Under the pieces are notes generated by a model. It searched no databases. It had not been told where the DNA came from and saw nothing but the letters and a program-made list of their open reading frames with translations. A stretch of DNA of 64,000 nucleotides from Anaeramoeba flamelloides. Taxonomy: Eukaryota > Metamonada > Anaeramoebidae. The stretch lies in assembly GCA_027625915.1 (NCBI GenBank), contig JANTQA010000012.1:4176501-4240500 (forward strand), read 5' to 3'. Positions 58,801 through 64,000 of the stretch are shown here, piece by piece (positions within the stretch are counted from its first letter, which is position 1; every line of letters begins with the position of its first letter). Both the position numbers and the translations under genes were made by a program.

Positions 58801-61800
58801 TTTGATAATATTTTATTTGTGTCCAAATACAAAAAAATATCCAATAACAAAATTATGAGTTGTAAACCATTATTTTTATTTTTGTTATATACATTATGAT
58901 AAATTTACTTTCCATTCAAAGTAATAATCATGTATTTCAAAGTTTATTTTTCTCATTCGAATTTTTAAAATAGTTTTTAAAAATAAAGACTAGCAAGAAA
59001 AATTTACGAACTTATAATATTGAGATTAAATAATTAAATGATCAGGATTTAAACTCAAATATATTTATAATTCAAAAATAGGGAAACAATTAACAATTTT
59101 AAACCCAATCACATTTTCCTATTTTTATTTAAATTTAAGAATTAAATTAATTTATTAGAAAATTTTCAAACATTTAAAATCATTTTTTTACAATTTATTT
59201 AGATCATGGATTATTTACTTTTTTTTTTATTTTTTTTAACACTGATCAGTGATAGAGCGATTTTTAAAATGAACATTTACTTCAGATTTTCTTAATAGTC
59301 AATGGGGGTCTAAATCTTTTAACGTACAATCGTTAAACCGTATGAATTTCTATGTAAATACCCAAAAATAATATCTCTAGAATTTTCAAGAAATTACTAA
59401 TATCAAAATTTGTAATGGTCATAGCAAAATAAGGGGAAACATGTATTGATTTTTATTTTTTTGAGTTTAATTTTATGTTAAAGAAGGAGTTAATATTATT
59501 TATTTTAATTTTTCACAAATACATATCTATCTATTTATATTGAGGAAAATCAATAAATCTTGAGTTTTTATTATTCAATCTTAAATATTACATTTTTTAT
59601 TACCATATTTTTCTAAATTTTAGTTTATTTTTTTACTTTCTTGCGATTTTTTGTATATTGAAAATTTTTTTTCCATCAAGTTCCTAAATATTTTATTTTG
59701 CGCAAATCATTTGATTTTAAAGCCCTAGTCCCAGTATAAAAGCAAAAAATGTTTATTTTTTTTCAATATCCTTATTCAAAAACCCCATGAGCAAAAGTTT
59801 GCCTGGAATGCAAAAATGATTACTATTCAAACCTAGCCAAATACTTGGTTCAAAACTCTAACTTAATGATATTCTAAAAAAGTTAATTTAAAAAAAAAAT
59901 TACAAAAAAAAATGGCCATTTTTTGCTTTTATACTGGGACTAGGGCTTTAATAATTTTAAAGTATTTGGATTCAAAAAGAGTTTTTATTATTGTAGAGAA
60001 ACCAAAAATAAAACTATTCAGGAATATATCTTATTTCATATTAAAAACTTTTGAGAATTTTTTTAGAACCTAAAAATGAAAATTCCCAAATAACCAATAT
60101 TTTTATATTGGCTAATATTGATATTTCTTGATTTTAAAAGGAGTAATTTTTTTTTTCAATTAGTAGGTTTTATAAAAAAAAATGATTAAATAAATTAAAT
60201 TTGATCCAAATAATTTAAAATTTTGGGAAAAGGTTATACATTAGTTTTGCAAATGAATTATATAAAAGAAAAAATCTGTGGTTTATTAAAAAATAATAAA
60301 CCAAAGCATAAGATTATATACTAAATTGGTGTCTAAAAAACAAAATATAATTGACTCGTTTTCCTCTTCTGAATCACCAAACTTTGATTAATTTTGGAAA
60401 AAATTGAACAAGTTAAAAGGTACATTTGAAGAGAAGTAACAAAATAATACAAAAGAATTAAACTAAGGTGTCTCCAAAAAAGAGTTGCAATTTTTTTTTA
60501 TGATAAATAGGATATTTCAAAAAAAGTGTGGTCATATTTTTTTTTTTATATATTTCATAGAAATTTCTCTTTTTTAGTGGATCTAGTCAGTAACTGGTAA
60601 TATCAAATTAAGTAAAACATTAATACTGTTAGATTCGAAACTTAGTGTATTTATTTCAAAATATGCTCTTAAAAATATTTCCAAAAAATAAAAAAAAATC
60701 AAATGCGCACTTTTTTTGTTAAAAAAATGAGGTAAGATAAAATTTAATATAAAATGTACAATATGGTGGCTATCCAAATGATTTTTTAAAAAACAAATAA
60801 AGTGATAAATTTTCCTAAATTCGTACACTACCAAAATCAAAAATAGGCAAAATAAAACTATTTATTATTTTTTTCCAAACCTAATATTAAACCACATTTA
60901 AGTTACTCAGTATTAATGTTTTTATAAGTAAACATTTTAATCCAAATAAAAGAAAAAAATATAAAACGAAAAAATAAAAATTGGTAAGTCCAAAATGATG
61001 AAATGAGCGAACCAAAAATTGTATTGGTAAATTTGTTAAAATTCCACCAACAATTATAGATTGATCAAATGATAAAATATCATGGACCAATTGTTTGTGA
61101 TTTTTCTATTTAACAAACTCAACTTTAAATTTAATCAATCATTGTAAAAAAAATTTTCCCGATCTAACAAAACATACTAGGTAACTACGAAAAAAAGGAA
61201 ATGAAAACAAAAAACAGCAAAGACAAAAAATAAAAAAATAGTTTGTTAAATCAAAATTATTTCCAAATTGAATGTAAAGTGAAGTTTTGTTATTCCTCAA
61301 ACTGTTTGAACTGTGTCCAAATTTTTGGAATTTACTTTACATTTTTAGGTTTTTCATTCTATTCAGAATTTTTTCAAGATCAAACCTCTTCGGAAAAAAT
61401 TGTCTGATACCCGCAATAAAAAAAATAATCACCAATTTTGTCATCTTGAAAAATATTGTATATAATTGAAATCTAAAAATTTTGATATCTTTTATTTAAT
61501 TAATCCCATATAAACAAACAAATTGGATTTATTATCAATTTACCAATAAATGATGAATAAAAATTTTGTATATTTAAATATTAATATTAAAAAATGAGTA
61601 ATAAAGATATTTATAAATAAATTGATAACTCTCTTTTTTGGAAATATCTTTACATTAATGAAGAATATTATAAAAAAAAAAAATTAAATGTAAATAAGAA
61701 AACTTTTGAGCACACAATTTCTCCCTTTACAAAACAAAACAACACCTTCAAATAATTGTAAACGAAGACAAAACTGAAAATTAAATCCTATCATTATTGT

Positions 61801-63300
61801 TTGAAATTTTAACAAAGAATAAAATAGATATTTTTTGATAAGAATAAAATAAAAACAAAATCTTGCAATTTATGCAAAAAATATTTAAACTCAGAAATAG
61901 ATGAAGATATCTAGTATTTTTTTTTGGGACTCGTGTCTTAGAGTGCTGTCAAGTGCCTAGGTTTTCCAGAATTCAAAAGAATTGAGTTAAATCAAAGATT
62001 TGACTCAATTCTTTTTAATTCTGGAAAAGCTAACAATGGTTTTTTATTATTTAAGAAATAAACAGAAAATTAAATAAATTTTCGGTTTCTTTCTTAAATT
62101 AAAAAAAACCTAACGACTGTCCATTCTGATGAAGAAAATCGAAAAATTTTGATTAAAGATTTAATTCAAATTAACAAAAATAATAAACAATTAAAGAATA
62201 ATTACTTTGATATTATTCAAAATAAAGACTCATTATTCATTTTATCATTGGCGAATGATAAAGAAAATTATGATTCTTTATTGAAATTTATAAACAAAAA
62301 TTTAGAAATTAGGAAAGTAACTTAGAGTGCTATCAAGTGCCTAGCTTTTCCAAAATTCAAAAGAATAGAGAAAAACCTTGATTCTCCTTAATTCTTTTAA
62401 AATCTGGAAAAGCTAACTGCGGTTTTCTTGAGGTTTTCTGCTTTACGTGTGAAGTGTTCTAGGATTTTTTGAGGTTTTCTATTTTATTTCAAAAAGTAAA
62501 AAAAAAACCGAGAACACTTCATAAATAAATAGAAAACTCAAAAAAACCTAACGAAAATCTATTGATTTTACAAATAAACAGAAAACTCTGGAAAACTTGA
62601 CCTCTTTTTTTTTTAATTTCAGAAATTAAAAGAAAATTATTAAAATTTTCTTTTTATTTCAAAAATAAAAAAAAACCTAACAGCTGTAATACGAAATTAA
62701 TTCCCCCCCCCTTCAAAATAAATATATATATATTCATTTACATAAGTACTAATTTTCCAATTTTTTATCACTTGTATTTAAGCCATTATTATTATTATTA
62801 TTATTATTATAATTGATCTCAATTGTATCATATCATATACATACATAAACTTAAAAATTATTAATTTTAAAAAGAAGAGAAAATATATGATCTGATCAAG
62901 AAGACATAAGAAAATATTGTATTCTTTTAATAAATTTAAAAAAAAAAATTTTCATAATTTAAGATTCAAATATTGAATATTTCTTTAAATTCATTAATAA
63001 ATAAAAAAAAAAACAAATAAAAAAATTTCCATTTATTATAATGTTTTTTATTTTTTTAACATTATTTAGGAAAAAAGAAATTTGGCATTACACAAACAAA
63101 TAATTCGTGGTGATTTTGATTTTTCACCAGAAAGATTTTCAAATATTTCTAAAGCAGCAAAAAATTTAATTCGAAGATTAATTCGAATAGAACCTGAACT
63201 CAGATTAACAGCAAAACAAACACTTGAGCACCCCTGGGTTATCGAAAAACCCGAATTAATTGAATATGAAAATGATGGTCTTGTAGAATTTATTTATTAA
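49868..63300 (+). CDS. CHK2/Rad53-like FHA-domain Ser/Thr kinase, nine exons
   Basis: A probable DNA-damage-checkpoint-type kinase. Exons: 49868-49876, 49967-50075, 54544-54719, 54838-54925, 55039-55091, 57679-57722, 57965-58546, 58723-58747 and 63070-63300. All have GT-AG borders and consistent phases, giving 438 residues. PWGKLISLTNGIDDLELI (about 19-36) leads into the FHA domain: VGRGN (42-46), SKFHCEL (58-64) and TSTNGVFVN (88-96), with the phosphopeptide-binding G-R, S..H and N-G residues. The kinase runs from about 151: GIYGRIYLG, VAIK (K181), NEILVLE (E208), HRDLKPEN (D283), DFG (304-306), YRAPE (to 330), DLWSAGVILYILLSGEMPF, and LEHPW near the end. FHA directly before the kinase, with almost no C-terminal tail, is the CHK2/Cds1 layout. 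Introns 2, 5 and 8 are 4468, 2587 and 4322 bp and full of mobile DNA; the others are 90-242 bp. No N-terminal SQ/TQ cluster is present. Confidence 0.88.
50878..51036. repeat. Rep-H hairpin element
   Basis: CAGAATTAAAACTTTTTTAA and AGTTTTATGTTTGAATAAAG face CTTTCAAAAAGTTTTAATTC and ACTTTTATGAAAATATAAAA in inverted orientation, with a loop of about 70 bp. Only this copy was seen in the window. Confidence 0.6.
52180..52363 (+). other. Unassigned protein-like segment inside intron 2
   Basis: After TTTTCAAG the + strand is open to a TGA at 52361-52363 and reads IPILSHSSILVSATISNHW, then PFSFITLPRNIKTIHP, then NQYFITLFDFEDTPIKK. The composition is less A+T-driven than nearby DNA. A second + frame reads THTVAFQYLSLSNDK up to GATAAGTAACC, a possible donor. 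The minus strand is also partly open. It could be a nested gene exon, an alternative exon of the kinase or a relic. No domain is recognised. Confidence 0.25.
53412..53765 (+). mobile_element. LINE 3' end (C-terminal CPLC motif)
   Basis: An open frame of about 115 codons, 5'-truncated, ends at the TAA of CTTAGAGTGTAA. It reads ILKFRTFTNCLNRYYYV, then FCPLCLKYEHKEIIEN, then IDHFLWVCPSYEKDRLIFL, then EIYDFTLKFLKENL. C-x2-C...H-x4-C is the cysteine-histidine motif found at the C-terminus of many non-LTR retrotransposon ORF2 proteins, preceded by the usual LLKFRT-type block. The reverse transcriptase part is absent, as in 5'-truncated LINE insertions. It lies in the sense orientation of the kinase gene. 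The tail CAATAAAAAAAAAG may be the old poly(A). Confidence 0.75.
55159..55720. repeat. Rep-C element, copy 2
   Basis: TTTCCAAAATTTGTACACC at the left and TTTCCAAAATTTTGAAAT at the right. Inside are CAAAAATCAAAAATAGGC, CATCCAAATAAAAGAAAA, ACCAACAATTATTGATCGAT and CAAATGATTAGATACCATC, matching copies at 47219 and 60811. Confidence 0.7.
55773..56144. repeat. Rep-E MITE with 43-bp terminal inverted repeats
   Basis: The left end ATCACAACTACTAGATCAT, continuing GAAATATAA.GAGCAATAATA, is mirrored at the right end with only two mismatches over about 43 bases. It is 372 bp long, with no coding frame. It is flanked by T and A runs (TTTTTT before, AAAAAA after), so a target duplication cannot be defined. 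The high end identity suggests a fairly recent insertion. Only one copy is in the window. Confidence 0.8.
56380..56702 (-). repeat. Rep-A interspersed hairpin repeat, long copy
   Basis: Read on the minus strand it starts ACTCGTGTCGTAGAATGCC, GTCAAGTGCTTAGG, as does the copy at 61927. It contains the TTCC.GGATTTAAAAGAATAG core with a facing ATTCCTTTGGATTTTGTAAA, and several CTTGAGTTTTCTGTTTATTT / inverted blocks. It directly abuts the LINE piece at 56703. Confidence 0.7.
56703..57480 (-). mobile_element. LINE piece with reverse transcriptase FADD motif
   Basis: On the minus strand a decayed frame reads MFADDLILIMEGPISEINK, the FADD active-site box of a LINE reverse transcriptase. GIKYLRIWLEKENQF follows (thumb-entry block), then SPRIIYKTEAKLDQARISIY and LNNFRQYLIINSSGWKDH. 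Several stops and a frame change show decay. The piece ends at the Rep-A element on its 3' side and fades upstream near 57480. It is in antisense orientation within kinase intron 5. Confidence 0.7.
59718..59950. repeat. Rep-G MITE with perfect ~33-bp inverted ends
   Basis: TAAAGCCCTAGTCCCAGTAT and then AAAAGCAAAAAATG at the left face the exact reverse complement at the right, ending GGGACTAGGGCTTTA. Total length is 233 bp. The outermost TA on each side would fit a TA target duplication, as in Tc1/mariner MITEs. It is non-coding. Only one copy is in the window. Perfect ends imply a young insertion. Confidence 0.8.
60811..61332. repeat. Rep-C element, copy 3
   Basis: Contains CAAAATCAAAAATAGGC, AATCCAAATAAAAGAAAAA, ACCAACAATTATAGATTGAT and CAAATGATAAAATATCATGG. 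It ends TGTCCAAATTTTTGGAATT, the Rep-C right terminus. The left terminus is decayed (TTTCCTAAATTCGTACAC). Confidence 0.65.
61600..62325 (+). mobile_element. LINE 3' region, interrupted by a Rep-A insertion
   Basis: The left part reads NSLFWKYLYINEEYYKK, later KSCNLCKKYLNSEIDEDI (the CPLC box), with stops between. At about 61927 the frame is cut by Rep-A (to about 62117). It resumes as ENRKILIKDLIQINKNN, FDIIQNKDSLFILSLAND and YDSLLKFINKNLEIRKV, ending in a TAG within ACTTAGAGTG. The two parts align in order with the uninterrupted copy at 53412-53765, so Rep-A entered after the LINE. Confidence 0.7.
61927..62117 (+). repeat. Rep-A interspersed hairpin repeat, inserted in the LINE
   Basis: Starts ACTCGTGTCTTAGAGTGCTG and TCAAGTGCCTAGG. 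The core TTTTCCAGAATTCAAAAGAA, TTGAGTTAAATC faces GATTTGACTCAATTCTTTTT, AATTCTGGAAAA. It ends near AAAAAAAACCTAACG. This is the clearest copy of the family: the core is a nearly perfect palindrome of about 32 bp per arm. Confidence 0.8.
62320..62690. repeat. Rep-A interspersed hairpin repeat, compound copy
   Basis: ACTTAGAGTGCTATCAAGTG, CCTAGC, a TTCCAAAATTCAAAAGAATA core with its facing half, then repeated CTTGAGGTTTTCTG and AACCTAACGAAAATCTATTG blocks in both orientations, ending AACCTAACAGC. It starts exactly at the stop of the LINE frame. Confidence 0.65.
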
Positions 63301-64000
63301 TTATAATTATATGCATTTTTATTTTTATTTTTATTTTTATTTTCATTATTATTTTTATTTATATTTAACACTTTCTTTAATGTCGTGTTTTTAAATTTTT
63401 TTTGAAAAAAAAAATAAAATATATCACTTTTTAGTTAAATTTTGTTTTATTTTTTCTCTTTTTTTTATTTTTATTACTTTTACAATTCTCGGCATTTAAC
63501 AGAAAGGATATAATATTAATAAATATATTTCTTCGAAGAATTTTTTTTTACATTTTTTGTAACGAATTTTGGAAATTATAATTTGAATTTGTTTTTTAAT
63601 TAATTATCTGAATGTACTTGTTTAAAAAATATCTTTTGAGGAATTTAAAATATTATATTAATTAATATTAGTTTCTTATCTAAATTGACTGAAATAAGTT
63701 TTTTACAAAAAAGTTGTGCATTTTTTTGTTTGCATATTAAAAAAAAATCATTTGAAATTTTTGAAAAGTAGTAATTATAAATCTTTAAAAAAGTGAAAAA
63801 AACTGTAAGAACTTGTTTTTTTCTGAATTTTTTGTCGTCTCTAATTTTTAGATCCGTAAAATTTTCTTATCAAAAAAAAAAAAAAAAACTCAAGTAACTA
63901 TTGAATTGTAAAGTTTGAAATTTTAATTATGATTTAAGGATTATAATTCTTTAAATTTGAAAAAAGAGTATTTTTTTATCTTGTATTTATCAATATATAT
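63301..64000. other. Downstream flank of the kinase gene
   Basis: A/T-rich sequence beginning with ATTTTT-type short tandem units (about 63316-63360). AAAAAATAAAATATATC occurs about 110 bases after the stop and may include the poly(A) signal. No gene seen. Confidence 0.5.

Larger units (their letters stand above)
58748..63069 (+). other. Intron 8 of the kinase gene (4.3 kb)
   Basis: Splits the kinase C-lobe between GEMPFH and the final exon, in phase 0. It contains Rep-G, Rep-C copy 3, a LINE interrupted by Rep-A, and another Rep-A. From 58748 to 59717 and from 59951 to 60810 I see only A+T-rich sequence. Confidence 0.75.

Noticed and set aside
1-64000. tRNA, rRNA, CRISPR arrays and telomeric repeats
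   Set aside because: By eye I found no T-loop-like GGTTCRANYC context with a cloverleaf, no rRNA-like conserved stretch, no regularly spaced direct repeats and no telomere-type tandem array. A covariance scan could still find a tRNA I missed.

Overview
This is a eukaryotic nuclear window, very A+T-rich outside the genes and full of A and T homopolymers. Genes sit far apart and several are split by GT-AG introns. The standard code fits: all three stop codons end otherwise intact frames. The mix of genes suggests a free-living protist. It includes an RCC1 protein with BTB-type domains, an F-box protein fused to a TMEM185/FAM11-like membrane domain, an Ariadne-type RBR ligase, an FHA kinase and a folate-receptor-like secreted protein. 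From general knowledge, RCC1-BTB proteins and FAM11-like F-box proteins are abundant in Anaeramoeba (Metamonada), so that is my best guess, held loosely.

Layout. 3.5-4.5 kb (-): spliced acetate/succinate-transporter family gene (SatP/GPR1/FUN34). 9.1-10.4 kb (-): F-box plus TMEM185-like membrane protein, 5' end unresolved. 10.7-12.2 kb: PIF/Harbinger-type DNA transposon with a frameshifted transposase. 12.4-13.3 kb: long foldback element. 17.5-17.9 kb (-): small unknown gene. 20.8-22.9 kb (-): two-exon RCC1/BTB gene. 29.3-30.3 kb (+): intronless ZIP zinc transporter with a histidine-rich loop. 35.9-38.0 kb (+): four-exon Ariadne RBR E3 ligase. 41.9-42.4 kb (+): small basic unknown gene. 44.8-45.4 kb (+): cysteine-rich, probably GPI-anchored folate-receptor-like protein. 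49.9-63.3 kb (+): a nine-exon CHK2-like FHA-kinase gene. Its reconstructed 438-codon frame is split by introns of 4.5, 2.6 and 4.3 kb that hold LINE remnants and several inverted-repeat elements.

Much of the intergenic and intronic DNA is made of short interspersed repeats that can be recognised by comparing the window with itself. I label them Rep-A (hairpin around TTCCAGAATTCAAAAGAATT), Rep-B (TTAA-bounded), Rep-C, Rep-D, Rep-E, Rep-F (foldback), Rep-G, Rep-H and Rep-I, plus a duplicated gene fragment and at least five pieces of a LINE with a C-terminal CPLC...H...C motif. Several are nested: Rep-C in Rep-B, and Rep-A in the LINE. The genes do not form a pathway. Two are ubiquitin-related (RBR, F-box), two are membrane transporters, and one is a probable checkpoint-type kinase. 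I found no tRNA, rRNA, CRISPR or operon-like structure. All exon boundaries and repeat limits were read by eye.
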